In this document: positions 1-8,157 of the stretch, piece after piece
How positions within the stretch are numbered: the stretch's first letter is position 1
Layout: each line of letters begins with the position of its first letter
Assembly (NCBI GenBank): GCA_020853095.1
Contig: JADYZN010000070.1
Location: 1 to 48,611, forward strand
DNA length: 48,611 nucleotides
Reading direction: 5' to 3'
Source: Phycisphaerales bacterium
GTDB taxonomy: Bacteria; Planctomycetota; Phycisphaerae; Tepidisphaerales; Tepidisphaeraceae
The notes under the pieces: generated by a model
The model's database searches: none
Told to the model about the DNA's origin: nothing
What the model saw: the letters and a program-made list of their open reading frames with translations, nothing else
Position numbers and translations under genes: made by a program

Positions 1-2
1 AA

Positions 3-122
3 AACGAGTGCAGCATCTACACGATCGGCCTGATCATGCTCCAAAAAATCGACGCCACCGCGGCACAGGCCTTTGCCGCCGTCTTACGGCTATCCGAAGC
101 GGTCTCGCCAAAGTGGGGATGA
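3..122 (+). CDS. 3' end of an unidentified protein (partial)
   Basis: An open frame enters from the left edge and ends at TGA 120-122, giving about 39 residues. The translated stretch contains a hydrophobic run (YTIGLIMLQ) and an alanine-rich helix-like tail. I do not recognise the family. The stop codon lies inside the left arm of a perfect 14-bp inverted repeat (114-127 / 145-158), so coding sequence runs directly into a structured element. This is what the 3' end of a small mobile element or a gene with an overlapping terminator would look like. The start is outside the window, so length and function cannot be judged. Confidence 0.35.
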   Translation, partial: NECSIYTIGLIMLQKIDATAAQAFAAVLRLSEAVSPKWG

Positions 123-158
123 GTCAGCACAACCAAACATCGCACTGACTCATCCCCA
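114..158. repeat. 14-bp perfect inverted repeat, third copy at 261-274
   Basis: TGGGGATGAGTCAG at 114-127 is exactly complementary to 145-158, leaving an 17-nt loop. A third copy, with one mismatch (TGGGGATGAATCAG), occurs in direct orientation at 261-274. The hairpin may terminate the preceding partial gene, since TTTTCT follows it, or the motif may be the terminal repeat of a small mobile element. Confidence 0.6.
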
Positions 159-195
159 GTTTTCTCGCCTTGTGGTTGATTGAATGCATAAAACA

Positions 196-230
196 GCCCA
201 AGCCCGTAACACGCGGGCTTGGCTTATTTT
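196..230 (+). terminator. Probable Rho-independent terminator
   Basis: CCAAGCCCG (198-206) pairs with CGGGCTTGG (214-222) around a 7-nt loop and is followed by CTTATTTT. It lies between the partial gene at the left edge and the tRNA gene. Confidence 0.6.
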
Positions 231-286
231 AGGCGCATCACGCCAAGCTATCCCGAAAAATGGGGATGAATCAGCCGCTGCACCGC

Positions 287-313
287 TTGCATTCACCGGA
301 CAGTGCTTATAGG
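287..313 (+). promoter_or_regulatory. Possible tRNA-Gly promoter
   Basis: TTGCAT (287-292) and TATAGG (308-313) are separated by 15 bp, and the tRNA begins 17 nt after the -10-like box. The spacing is slightly short for a sigma-70 promoter, so this is tentative. Confidence 0.4.
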
Positions 314-330
314 ATAAACATACAATCTTC

Positions 331-402
331 GCGGGTGTAGCTCAGTGGTAGAGCGTCACGTTGCCAACGTGAATGTCGAGGGTTCGACCCCCTTCACCCG
401 CT
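331..402 (+). tRNA. tRNA-Gly (anticodon GCC)
   Basis: A full cloverleaf folds from the sequence. The acceptor stem GCGGGTG (331-337) pairs with CACCCGC (395-401), followed by discriminator T402. The D-arm is GCTC...GAGC, the anticodon stem TCACG/CGTGA flanks the loop TTGCCAA with anticodon GCC at 363-365, and the T-loop is TTCGACC. No CCA is encoded, so it must be added after transcription. The gene reads GGC and GGT glycine codons. It stands alone, with a terminator immediately after it. Confidence 0.97.
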
Positions 403-409
403 CTTTTCC

Positions 410-437
410 AACCCCCTTGCCAGAGGGGGTTTTTTGT
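410..437 (+). terminator. Rho-independent terminator after tRNA-Gly
   Basis: ACCCCC pairs with GGGGGT around a short loop and is followed directly by a run of T residues, ending the tRNA transcript. It is close to the 3' end of the converging Dabb gene (stop at 471). Confidence 0.8.
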
Positions 438-470
438 TGCCAATCGCCGCTGGATTCGTCGATCGTCGTT

Positions 471-770
471 TTATTTGAAGTCATAGACCAGTATCCGCTG
501 CCAGTGGGATTTGTATTTGGCGAGGTATTGCTGGTGCAGTTCGTGGGGTTGATAGGCATCCAGGCCGGCCTGGTCATCGAGGATGACGCACAGGCCGACG
601 TCGTAGGTATTGTCCACCACATCCCGCGGGGTCATGGCCGGCCGGCCGGACCAGAGATGGCGGACGGAGGGGATTCGGCTCAGGTCGGCGTGCGCATCGT
701 CGATCATCCGTTGACGCACTTCGGGCGGGGTTTGGGGTTTGAACCAGAAAAAGACGGCGTGAATCAACAT
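471..770 (-). CDS. Dabb (stress-responsive alpha/beta-barrel) family protein
   Basis: A 99-residue protein matching the Dabb fold. It has the typical start (MLIHAVFFWFKP), a central strand containing SVRHLWSGRP, and the family-like segment YDVGLCVILDD followed by an H-x2-Y-L-type helix (HQQYLAKYKSHW). Dabb proteins are small ferredoxin-like dimers; bacterial members mostly lack an assigned substrate. ATG 770 was chosen over longer in-frame starts because GGAG lies 7 nt upstream and the N-terminus then fits the family. It is monocistronic, downstream of the GGDEF gene on the same strand. Its function in this organism is unknown. Confidence 0.85.
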   Translation of the reverse strand: MLIHAVFFWFKPQTPPEVRQRMIDDAHADLSRIPSVRHLWSGRPAMTPRDVVDNTYDVGLCVILDDQAGLDAYQPHELHQQYLAKYKSHWQRILVYDFK

Positions 771-825
771 CGTAAAGCTCCGCAAATTGTTCGGCGAAAG
801 TATAGCTCCAACGCCTATTTTGCTA

Positions 826-936
826 TAGAGCCTATCCGGATGATTGACATGCCGCCCAAGTGGAGAATGCCGCCGGTCAGGGCGGCTTTGTCGGTCCTGT
901 GAACGCATTGAGAGCGTTGAATCAGGCTCTGTCTAA
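826..936. repeat. Short element with ends shared with 48355-48478
   Basis: TAGAGCCTAT (826-835) and AGGCTCTGTCTAA (924-936) bound a segment that contains the hairpin GCCGCC(869-874)/GGCGGC(881-886). The same two end sequences, in the same order and orientation, recur at 48355-48364 and 48466-48478. The inner sequences differ. The ends are partly complementary (AGAGCCT/AGGCTCT), as in a miniature inverted-repeat element. It sits between the Dabb gene and the GGDEF gene. Confidence 0.4.
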
Positions 937-1931
937 TTTGCCACGGGTACGGCCGCGCCCTGTTGGGTATGAATGCGGTTTCGGCCGCCGTCCTTGGCTT
1001 TGTACAAGGCCGCGTCGGCCAGGGCGACCAACTGGTCGGCGTGGGCCGGTTTGTTGGACGACAGCGAACTGACCCCCACCGACATCGTGACGCCGTTTGG
1101 CCGATGCAACAGCGGGGCCGAGGCCGCGAGATATTCTTCGCGGATGCGCTGGGCGACGCGGGCGGCTTCATCGGCGTTGGCGTGCGGCAGCAGCAGCACG
1201 AACTCATCGCCGCCATATCGGGCGGCCACGTCCATCCGCCGCATGTTGGCCGCGATCACCTTGCCGGCCATCACCAGCAACTGATCCCCCACCTGGTGGC
1301 CATATCCGTCGTTGAGCTGCTTGTATCCATCCAGATCGATCATGGCGCACGACAGGTCGCTGGGGTAACGTTGCGCCTCGGCGAACAGTTGATCCAGCAC
1401 CCGGCTGAAATGTCGTCGGTTGTACAGGCCGGTCAGCGGGTCGGTGGCGGCCAGTTCCTCCACGCGCAGCAATGATTCTTCAAGCTGGGTGTTTTTTTCT
1501 CGCACTTCCGTCAGCGCCGCCTCCAGCTCCTGGCGAAGCGAATCGTTTTCGCGCATGACCTTGGCGACCGTGAGGCTTTTTTCGACAACAAGAGGGATGG
1601 TGAACAGATAATCGCCGAATTTGACGACGTAATCGGTGGCACCCTTGCGGATCGCCTCGGCCGCGAAATGGCCCACGTTTTCGCCGGTGACCATGATGAC
1701 CGGTGTGGCGCAGCGCTGGCGGATTTCGGCCAGCAAATCCATCCCGTTGGCGTCCGGCAGGTTGTAATCGGTCAAAATCAGGTCGAACGACCCCAAATCC
1801 TGCGTCAAGGCGGCCTTGCGGCTGCCGGCGCCGGTGACGGTGTCACGCCCGAAATAATCTTCGAGCGTCTCGCGAATCAGATCCAATTGATCCGCATCAT
1901 CTTCAATGACCAGGAGCTTGAGCTTCTGCAC
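933..1931 (-). CDS. Response regulator with GGDEF domain (probable diguanylate cyclase)
   Basis: 332 residues. Residues 1-125 form a receiver domain with the acidic pocket (IEDD), phosphoacceptor D55 (LILTDYNLPD), VTG and K104. A coiled coil (about 120-160) links it to a GGDEF domain (about 163-325). The active-site loop RYGGDEF is intact at 240-244, and the inhibitory I-site RRMD (231-234) lies the expected five residues upstream, so product inhibition by c-di-GMP is predicted. Phosphorylation of the receiver would drive GTP to c-di-GMP synthesis. GTG 1931 is preferred because AAGAAGG precedes it and the receiver starts at once; a TTG at 1979 would add 16 residues. It is the third gene of a kinase-receiver-GGDEF cassette, so the histidine kinase upstream is the likely phosphodonor (inference). 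Confidence 0.93.
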   Translation of the reverse strand: MQKLKLLVIEDDADQLDLIRETLEDYFGRDTVTGAGSRKAALTQDLGSFDLILTDYNLPDANGMDLLAEIRQRCATPVIMVTGENVGHFAAEAIRKGATDYVVKFGDYLFTIPLVVEKSLTVAKVMRENDSLRQELEAALTEVREKNTQLEESLLRVEELAATDPLTGLYNRRHFSRVLDQLFAEAQRYPSDLSCAMIDLDGYKQLNDGYGHQVGDQLLVMAGKVIAANMRRMDVAARYGGDEFVLLLPHANADEAARVAQRIREEYLAASAPLLHRPNGVTMSVGVSSLSSNKPAHADQLVALADAALYKAKDGGRNRIHTQQGAAVPVAN

Positions 1932-2029
1932 GAAAAGGCCCTTCTTTATCCCTGAGGCGACCCTCCGGGCCGCCGACAATCATGATCTACGATACATCGT
2001 CCATCCGGACAAACGACGATCCACCTCTC

Positions 2030-2539
2030 CTATCGCCGACACGCCCGCGCCGGAAGATGACGATCGGGATACTGATGGATCGTCAGCCAATAACTGGTGC
2101 TGGCCAGCACGGTTCGCAGGAACTGCTCGGCGTTGGCGGGCTTGAGCGTATAACTGTTGGCCCCGTTGTCCGCGGCGAGTTTCATCTGCTGTTCGTCGCT
2201 GACGCCGGTCATCATCACCACCGGAATGTCCCGCAGTTCGGGCGACGCCTTGATCTGACGAAGCACTTCCTGGCCGTCGGTTTCGGGCATTTCGATGTCC
2301 AGATAGATCAATCCCGGCCGCGGGGCGTTGGCATACCGGCCGCGCCGGTGCAGAAATTCCATCGCTTCCTTTCCGTTGGAGACCTCGAAGACCGAGTTGC
2401 TCACCTTGCACTCGGCGATGGCGTCGCGGATCAGCATCCGGCAATCGGGATCGTCATCGACCAGCAGAATCGTGATCGACGGCATCTCCTGCTTGGGTTT
2501 GTTCGCGGGAGCGGGTTTGGTCGGGGTCAACGTCATCAT
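2030..2539 (-). CDS. Single-domain response regulator (Rcp1-like)
   Basis: 169 residues, essentially a lone receiver domain. The acidic residues VDDD (27-30), phosphoacceptor D81 (LIYLDIEMP), VMMTG and the conserved lysine in LKPAN are all present. The long loop between the acidic pocket and D81 (FLHRRGRYANAPRP) is typical of Rcp1-type regulators that partner phytochrome-like or HAMP histidine kinases. There is no output domain. ATG 2539 overlaps the TGA of the kinase gene (ATGATGA), so the two are translationally coupled and probably form a cognate pair. It may act as a phosphate shuttle or sink to the receiver-GGDEF protein encoded next. Confidence 0.93.
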   Translation of the reverse strand: MMTLTPTKPAPANKPKQEMPSITILLVDDDPDCRMLIRDAIAECKVSNSVFEVSNGKEAMEFLHRRGRYANAPRPGLIYLDIEMPETDGQEVLRQIKASPELRDIPVVMMTGVSDEQQMKLAADNGANSYTLKPANAEQFLRTVLASTSYWLTIHQYPDRHLPARACRR

Positions 2540-4245
2540 GATACGGTCTCCAATGTTTTGTCTTGAACTGATGTCCGGATCGCGGTCGATTTGCCCTGCA
2601 ATGCCGATACGAACTGCCCATTGATCGTGAAACGGAACGTGCTGCCCTGTCCGGGAGAGCTTTGCACCCAGATCGTGCCGCTGTAGGTTTCGATGATGCT
2701 TTTGACGCTGGCCAGGCCGACGCCTTTTCCCGAAATCTGCTGCGAAGCGGCCTGTTTGCCGCGACGAAAGACGTAAAAGATTTTGTCGGCTTCCTCCGGA
2801 TCGATCCCCATACCGGTGTCGCGAACGTAAAATTCCGCCTCGGATTGGCGCATCTCGCACCCGACGTGAATTTCGCGAATCTCCCCTTCGCCCATGTATT
2901 TGATGGCGTTGTCGATCAGGTTTTGAAACACCTGCCGCAAACGGGATCGTTCGCAATTCAACACCGGAAGCCGACCGTCGATGACCAGCTCGATTTGCTT
3001 GTCCTTCAGGTCGTTTTCAAAGATGTCCCCCAGGTCCTGGACCAGCCCCTGAATCTCAACCGGCTCCATCTTCTGGCGGCGGGTTTTGATGCGCGACAAT
3101 TCCAGCAATTCGGCGATCAGCCCGGTCTCCACTTCGACGTTCTTCTGGATGCGCTCCAGCCGATGAATCACATCCTCGTCAAACTGCCCGCGATATTTCA
3201 TCATCAGCATCGTCGCCATGCCGGAGATGTTGCGCAGCGGCGCATTCAGATCGTGCGACACGGCCCGCAGAAAATCCTCCTTCTCCGCGATCTCCGCGCT
3301 CAAACGTTTATTGGCGACCACCCATTGCGCGGTGCGCTGATCGATTCGCTGTTCCAGGTCCTGATTGGCCCGTTCCAGGTCCTGTTGCTGGCGATGAACG
3401 GTCTTGACCATTTCGTTGAACGACCGCGCCAGCGTGCCGATGACGTCCGGCCGGTGGATCGCCACCTGGGTCGACAATTCGCCCCCGGCGATCTTGTCGG
3501 CCGCGCAGACCAGTTGGCGGATCGGATGAAAGATTCGATGCACCAGCGCGAACACGATCGGAAGGCTCAGCATGAACACCGCGCCGCCGATCAAACTCAC
3601 AAAGATGTTGGTGCGTTTGAGATGTTCCTGCTGGCTGAATTCGGACCGGCTCACCGAGACGTACCCGATCAAACGGGTTCCGGCCTCTCGCGTGGCCGAA
3701 CCCAACCCTTCCTTTTGTGTCTGCGTCAATCGCAACACCGGCGCCGTCACCTGGGCATAATTGCCGATCACCGGCGATGAGCCATGCACCACCTGCATCA
3801 GCCGTTGCGTGTTCTGTTTGATCCTCGGCAGCAACCCCGGATCGTGAATGGCGTAATCCGGGTCCTGACAGGCGAACGAGATCGGATTGCCGGATGCATC
3901 ATAAAACGCCACCGAAACGATCTCGCGATTTTTGAGCAAATCCTTGCCAATTCGCGTCAATTCCGCGATATCATTTTCTTCCAGCGGCGTCTCGCTGGCC
4001 CTGGCCAGCGTCTGGGCGATTTCGGCGGACGTTTCGCCCATGACGCGATCGAACATTCGGCGCGTTTCACCGGCGAACAGGATATAGCTGCCGGCCAGCG
4101 CCAACAGCAGTAAAAAAGCGAAGCTCAGGATCAATTTCCCCTGAAGTCCGATCCGCGCGCTAAACCGACGAAACCGGCTGGTCCGCTCTTCCCACGAGCG
4201 GATCACCGGCTCATAACTGACCTGGTTGGGCGGTACTCGGTTCAT
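2536..4245 (-). CDS. Membrane sensor histidine kinase (HAMP-HisKA-HATPase)
   Basis: 569 residues. TM1 is about 37-57, followed by a periplasmic sensor region (about 58-212), TM2 (about 213-238), a HAMP domain (about 240-292), a coiled coil, and a HisKA dimerisation helix with phosphorylatable H331 in AVSHDLNAPLRN. The HATPase domain has the N-box (QNLIDNAIKY, N445), DTGMGID and GKGVGLASV. The N-x-P-L-R form of the H-box is common in kinases paired with Rcp1-like receivers. ATG 4245 is preceded by GAGAA; an upstream ATG at 4275 lacks a ribosome site. It heads the signalling cassette and is divergent from the acetyltransferase at 4355. The signal it senses is unknown. Confidence 0.93.
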   Translation of the reverse strand: MNRVPPNQVSYEPVIRSWEERTSRFRRFSARIGLQGKLILSFAFLLLLALAGSYILFAGETRRMFDRVMGETSAEIAQTLARASETPLEENDIAELTRIGKDLLKNREIVSVAFYDASGNPISFACQDPDYAIHDPGLLPRIKQNTQRLMQVVHGSSPVIGNYAQVTAPVLRLTQTQKEGLGSATREAGTRLIGYVSVSRSEFSQQEHLKRTNIFVSLIGGAVFMLSLPIVFALVHRIFHPIRQLVCAADKIAGGELSTQVAIHRPDVIGTLARSFNEMVKTVHRQQQDLERANQDLEQRIDQRTAQWVVANKRLSAEIAEKEDFLRAVSHDLNAPLRNISGMATMLMMKYRGQFDEDVIHRLERIQKNVEVETGLIAELLELSRIKTRRQKMEPVEIQGLVQDLGDIFENDLKDKQIELVIDGRLPVLNCERSRLRQVFQNLIDNAIKYMGEGEIREIHVGCEMRQSEAEFYVRDTGMGIDPEEADKIFYVFRRGKQAASQQISGKGVGLASVKSIIETYSGTIWVQSSPGQGSTFRFTINGQFVSALQGKSTAIRTSVQDKTLETVS

Positions 4246-4354
4246 GGTTCGATTCTCGGCCGCTTTCACTCTCATCGTCGCGCCGGCGAGGTGGGTTAAG
4301 TGCCTTACAAGGGAAAAGTCGCCCCAAGGCGTCAAATTGTCGCAGGATTGGCTT

Positions 4355-5179
4355 ATGGGACTCGCTAACAGACCTGAACCCGACACTCCCCTTTCACTGG
4401 CGGAATTTCTGGACCGCCACGCCGACGCCGCCTGGCCGTCGGCCGAACGACAACCGGCCGGGCCATGGATGTTGCGGGCCGCCTCCGGAGTCACACAGCG
4501 CGCCAACAGTGTTTTGACCAGCGGGCCTGCGCTGATGGATTCTTGCGATTTGAACGATTGGATCGCGTCAGCGGAGTCTTTTTATGCGGATCGTTGGCTG
4601 CCGACGATTTTTTATCTTTCACCGGCGGCCGTGCCGGGCAATCTGAGCCGGGAATTGGAACAACGCGGCTATCAAATTCAGGAATCGGCCGAAGTCTGGA
4701 CCGCGCCGGCGGATCGGCTGTTGCAAACAACGCCGCCGGAACATGCCCACCAAATCACCCTGTCCAACCACCCGGATGCGGGGTGGATCGATTGCGCCTT
4801 CGATGAGCCGATCCAGCGCCGCCGCATTCACCAGCAAATCGTCCAGTCCATCAAACGCCAGCGGGTGTTCGCCTCCATCCGCCAGGGCAACTTGACGGTG
4901 GCCTGCGGGCTGGCGGTCACGGCCGAGGGTTGGACCGGCCTGTTCTGCATGCACACCCACCCGGCCCATCGCCGTCAAGGCCATGCGGCGGCCATCTTAA
5001 ACACCCTGGCCCGATGGTCGATTCAACACGATGCGCCGAACATCTACCTGCAACTGGTCGCCGGCAATCTGCCCGCCCGGCGGCTGTATCAACGCGGCGG
5101 GTTTCTGTTTGCCTATCCGTTTTACTTCTGGAGCAAAAACCGGATGGACAAGCCCGACCTGCGCCAGGCTCTGCGCTAA
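4355..5179 (+). CDS. GNAT-family N-acetyltransferase
   Basis: 274 residues. The C-terminal half carries the acetyl-CoA pyrophosphate-binding motif in HPAHRRQGHAAAIL, followed by the family ending NLPARRLYQRGGF. The N-terminal half is a degenerate GNAT-like lobe, so the protein resembles tandem-GNAT enzymes with one active site. ATG 4355 is favoured because the family-like sequence begins after it. Its stop overlaps the stop of the converging lipoprotein gene by 4 bp (CTAA read as TAA on one strand and TAG on the other). The substrate (a protein N-terminus or small amine) cannot be deduced. Confidence 0.85.
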   Translation: MGLANRPEPDTPLSLAEFLDRHADAAWPSAERQPAGPWMLRAASGVTQRANSVLTSGPALMDSCDLNDWIASAESFYADRWLPTIFYLSPAAVPGNLSRELEQRGYQIQESAEVWTAPADRLLQTTPPEHAHQITLSNHPDAGWIDCAFDEPIQRRRIHQQIVQSIKRQRVFASIRQGNLTVACGLAVTAEGWTGLFCMHTHPAHRRQGHAAAILNTLARWSIQHDAPNIYLQLVAGNLPARRLYQRGGFLFAYPFYFWSKNRMDKPDLRQALR

Positions 5180-6384
5180 TCCACCCCTTTCACGCGAATG
5201 TCGATGAGCGTCGATCGTTGCAATCGGGCGGGAATCACCACCAGCACGCTCCCATCCTCCAACCGCTCCCACTGGTCCACCAGTCGGCCTTCAACCGTGA
5301 CCTGCACCTTGCCATCGGGCAATCCGGCGATTTCCAACACCGGCAACACCAACCTGGCCGTGCGCGGCGTCATCCGGACCTGCAACCTCCAACCCGCGGC
5401 GGTCAACTGATACGCCCCAAGACATTCGTTGTACCCATCGTGGTTCGCATCGCCACGGGTGGATCGGTTGAGTTTCCCCCCTTCATCCAGCACCTGCACC
5501 TCGGCCGGGTCATCATGCTGTTGGGCGATTGCCTGTCCATACCGCTCCATCGAACCCATCGGCCGATAATTTCCATCCCAATACGCCCGCCCATCGGGAT
5601 AGATGCACAGGGTCTTGGTCTTGTCTTCCGATACAAACAACGCGCGCAAGGCATTGACCTGCTGAATGACCCATCCGTTGGGCGCCGATTCGGGTGTCTC
5701 CAGAGCGAACCGGAATCGCCCGGGCGCATCCCCATCAATCGCAAACCCCCGACGAATGATCCTCCAACCCTCCAATCCAGAGCCATCGGTCGTGCTGTCC
5801 ACCAGAACCCGGCGGTTGTCCACCAACGTCACATCATCCAGATGAATCGCCGCCGAACCTTCCGGCCGAAGTTGCAACACGCCCGCCGGCGCATCGCGAT
5901 CCACGCCGGTCAGATCGACGAACAAAGCCGTCCATTGCCGCGCGGGAATCGGAACGGCCCGGCCACCCCACGATTTGCCGCCGGACCAATAGGCCACATG
6001 AATGATCAGGGGTTGATCGGCAAATACAAACGCACCCGCCAGCGTCCATTCACCGATGTCTTTTCGCCCCCGCAACAATGATGACAGCTTGATGTCGATC
6101 TGTCTCGTCCCGCCGGGCAAAAACAGGCCGCATTGGCCCGCGTGAGCGATTCGGGCATCCACCTGTCCGGCCGCCGGATCGCCAACCACAAAGGCCCGGT
6201 CCGACTCGGATTCAAAACTCAACAGCACATCGTATCGGGTCCACCGCGATTGCGGATCCAATCGACGAAGTTGCATGCCGATGGGTTCGGGGGTGGCGGT
6301 CTTTTTATGGCTGGCCGAACAACCGGCCATGGCCATCAATGCCAGGAGAATTCCCCCCCACCGCCAACGTTGGGATCGCTTCAT
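5176..6384 (-). CDS. Putative lipoprotein of unknown function
   Basis: 402 residues with a lipoprotein signal peptide: KRSQRWRW, a hydrophobic core, then the lipobox MAGC. The mature part is beta-rich. It has segments resembling carbohydrate-binding or jelly-roll modules: a region of about 60-190 ending in LHLDDV-type text (AIHLDDVTLVD), a central Asp-rich loop (RGDANHDGYNE) that resembles a dockerin-like or EF-hand calcium loop, and a C-terminal beta sandwich. ATG 6384 is preceded by GGGGAAA. It is the last gene of the importer operon, 12 bp after the binding-protein gene, so a role in substrate capture at the cell surface is plausible but unproven. I do not recognise a named family. Confidence 0.8.
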   Translation of the reverse strand: MKRSQRWRWGGILLALMAMAGCSASHKKTATPEPIGMQLRRLDPQSRWTRYDVLLSFESESDRAFVVGDPAAGQVDARIAHAGQCGLFLPGGTRQIDIKLSSLLRGRKDIGEWTLAGAFVFADQPLIIHVAYWSGGKSWGGRAVPIPARQWTALFVDLTGVDRDAPAGVLQLRPEGSAAIHLDDVTLVDNRRVLVDSTTDGSGLEGWRIIRRGFAIDGDAPGRFRFALETPESAPNGWVIQQVNALRALFVSEDKTKTLCIYPDGRAYWDGNYRPMGSMERYGQAIAQQHDDPAEVQVLDEGGKLNRSTRGDANHDGYNECLGAYQLTAAGWRLQVRMTPRTARLVLPVLEIAGLPDGKVQVTVEGRLVDQWERLEDGSVLVVIPARLQRSTLIDIRVKGVD

Positions 6385-6396
6385 CGTTTCCCCTGA

Positions 6397-7359
6397 CTAT
6401 GGATTGACAAAACATTCGCCTGCCGGCGGCGGGCTGGAGATTTTTTTCAACTGTTGAAGCTGGCCGATCAGGGTTTGCCAGCGTTCGTTGGACATCGTGC
6501 CCAGGCCGTGCTCGCGGGTTTCATCCGTTTCGATCAACGGTTTCTGGGCCTCGGCGGCGTCGGCGAACGTCCGGGCATCCATCTCCTTGTTCAACTGGCC
6601 CATCGTCGCATTGGCGGCCATGGGATCGTCCAGGTAGTTTTGCCATCCATCTCGCGTGGCGGCGATGAAATTTTCCACGGTTTTGCGGTTGTTCTTCAAA
6701 TAATCGCCCCGCGTCACCACGATGCCGGCATACGGATTGAATCCCGAATCGGCGATCAGAAAGACCCTGGGGTCGGCCCCCTGCTTTTTGGCGGCCAGCG
6801 GCTCGGCCGTGATGAAACATTGCTGTGAAAAATCGGGCGATGCCATGAACCGCACGATGCTGTAATCATACGGCACAACCTGCACGCGCACCGGGGCGTA
6901 TTTTTTCTCCAGATAATTCACGTACGCCAACCCCGGCTGCACCGCCAGCGTGCCCGGATTCCGCAGCACGTCGCCGATCTCCTTCAATCCACGGGAAGCG
7001 TGGGTCATGATCCCCTGCGGGTTGGTCTGATAGACCGCGAACAACGCCACGATGTCGATCCCCTGGCTGCGTGCGGTCACGATTTCATCGGCCGCCATGA
7101 TGCCGAACTGCGTCTTGCCGGCCGCCACCAGTTGGGTGACGTGTTCCGGGGCCGATTCAATCGTCACATTCAGGCCGTGGTTCTTGTACAACCCCTTGTC
7201 GCGCGCCTCATAAAACCCGCCAAACTCCGGCTCCGGCTTCCAGTTCAAAATCAGTTTCACGGGCGTCTGTCCGCCGGTCGATGTCGCGGATGGATCCGAT
7301 GGGCCTTTGCCACACCCCGACAACATCAGAAAAATCAGGAACAGGGAAACGTATTTCAC
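6397..7359 (-). CDS. ABC transporter substrate-binding lipoprotein, NMT1/SsuA type
   Basis: 320 residues with a lipobox (LSGC, Cys16). The mature protein begins KLILNWKPEPEFGGFYEARDKGLYK, the standard opening of NMT1/THI5-like and SsuA/TauA binding proteins, followed by GLNVTIES and FGIMAADEIVTARSQG. The family binds alkylsulfonates, taurine, nitrate or the thiamine precursor HMP-type compounds. The residues seen do not decide between them. GTG 7359 is chosen because AAGGAG lies 6 nt upstream. It sits 27 bp after the permease gene in an importer operon and would deliver its ligand to that permease outside the cytoplasmic membrane. Confidence 0.92.
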   Translation of the reverse strand: MKYVSLFLIFLMLSGCGKGPSDPSATSTGGQTPVKLILNWKPEPEFGGFYEARDKGLYKNHGLNVTIESAPEHVTQLVAAGKTQFGIMAADEIVTARSQGIDIVALFAVYQTNPQGIMTHASRGLKEIGDVLRNPGTLAVQPGLAYVNYLEKKYAPVRVQVVPYDYSIVRFMASPDFSQQCFITAEPLAAKKQGADPRVFLIADSGFNPYAGIVVTRGDYLKNNRKTVENFIAATRDGWQNYLDDPMAANATMGQLNKEMDARTFADAAEAQKPLIETDETREHGLGTMSNERWQTLIGQLQQLKKISSPPPAGECFVNP

Positions 7360-7386
7360 GAAGGTCTCCTTCCGTTGGATCGAATT

Positions 7387-8157
7387 TCATCGCGCTGAGG
7401 CGTGCCAGCGCCGCAATATCCAATACCCGCTGAAATTCACGATGGCAAACAAGGTCAATCCCAGCAGCGAGGCCGCCGCCACGGCCGCGAAAACCAGCGG
7501 CGTTTGCAGATTCCGGCTGGCCGATTGCACCAGCAACCCCAGCCCCTGCTGGTCGAACGTGCCGGCGACGAATTCCCCCACCACCGCCCCGATCACCGCC
7601 AGTCCTGATGCGATCCGCAACCCCGTAAACACGTTCGGCATCGCGGCCGGCAGTTTCAATTTGAACAACGTCCGCAGCGGGCCGGCGTCATACAGGCGAA
7701 ACATGTCCCGCAATCCGGGATCCACCGACCGCATCCCCGCCAGCGTGTTGGCGATCACCGGAAACAACGAAACGATGAACGCCGACACCGTCACCGAAGC
7801 CAACCCATACCCCAGCCACAACACCAGCAACGGCGCGATCGCCACCAGCGGAACCGTTTGCAGAAACACCGTGAACGGATAAAACGCCCGCTCGATCCAT
7901 TTCATGCTCGACAGGGCCGTGCCGGCCGCCACGCCGATCAGCGCGCTCAGGCCAAACCCCAGCACCGCTGCCGCGGAAGTGTGGGCGGTGGCCGTCATCA
8001 GGTCGGCCGACCGGTCCACCACGGCGCGAAAAATATCGCTGGGCGCGGGCACTTTCCATGCCGGCACGCCTAGCCGCCGCACGATCAATTCCCACAGGGC
8101 GTGCAGCAGCACGAACGTCACCAGCGGCGGCCAGATCACCTGCCACGATCGTCGCAT
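7387..8157 (-). CDS. ABC transporter permease, SsuC/TauC family
   Basis: 256 residues with about six membrane segments. The cytoplasmic EAA-like loop is recognisable around residues 155-185 (DPGLRDMFRLYDAGPLRTLFKLKLPAAMPNVFTGLRIASGLAVIGAVVGEF), and the ending GEFV...GLG is typical of the SsuC/ThiX group. Its ATG abuts the TGA of the ATPase gene (TGAATG), so translation is coupled. It provides the membrane channel for the importer; specificity follows the binding protein and is unknown. Confidence 0.93.
   Translation of the reverse strand: MRRSWQVIWPPLVTFVLLHALWELIVRRLGVPAWKVPAPSDIFRAVVDRSADLMTATAHTSAAAVLGFGLSALIGVAAGTALSSMKWIERAFYPFTVFLQTVPLVAIAPLLVLWLGYGLASVTVSAFIVSLFPVIANTLAGMRSVDPGLRDMFRLYDAGPLRTLFKLKLPAAMPNVFTGLRIASGLAVIGAVVGEFVAGTFDQQGLGLLVQSASRNLQTPLVFAAVAAASLLGLTLFAIVNFSGYWILRRWHASAR

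Larger units (their letters stand above)
1..330. other. Left-edge intergenic region
   Basis: Apart from the 3' gene fragment, the three-copy TGGGGATGARTCAG motif and the hairpin at 196-230, I see no complete gene here. The last 45 bases hold a possible tRNA promoter. Confidence 0.5.

Noticed and set aside
799-826. TATACT box as the Dabb promoter
   Set aside because: No acceptable -35 sequence stands at 15-19 bp, so a promoter was not claimed.
2662-3780. Open frame opposite the histidine kinase
   Set aside because: No ribosome site or motif; the kinase domains on the other strand are complete.
4246-4260. GGTTCGATTCTCGG resembling a tRNA T-arm
   Set aside because: No acceptor, D or anticodon stems can be formed around it; it is the kinase gene's 5' region.
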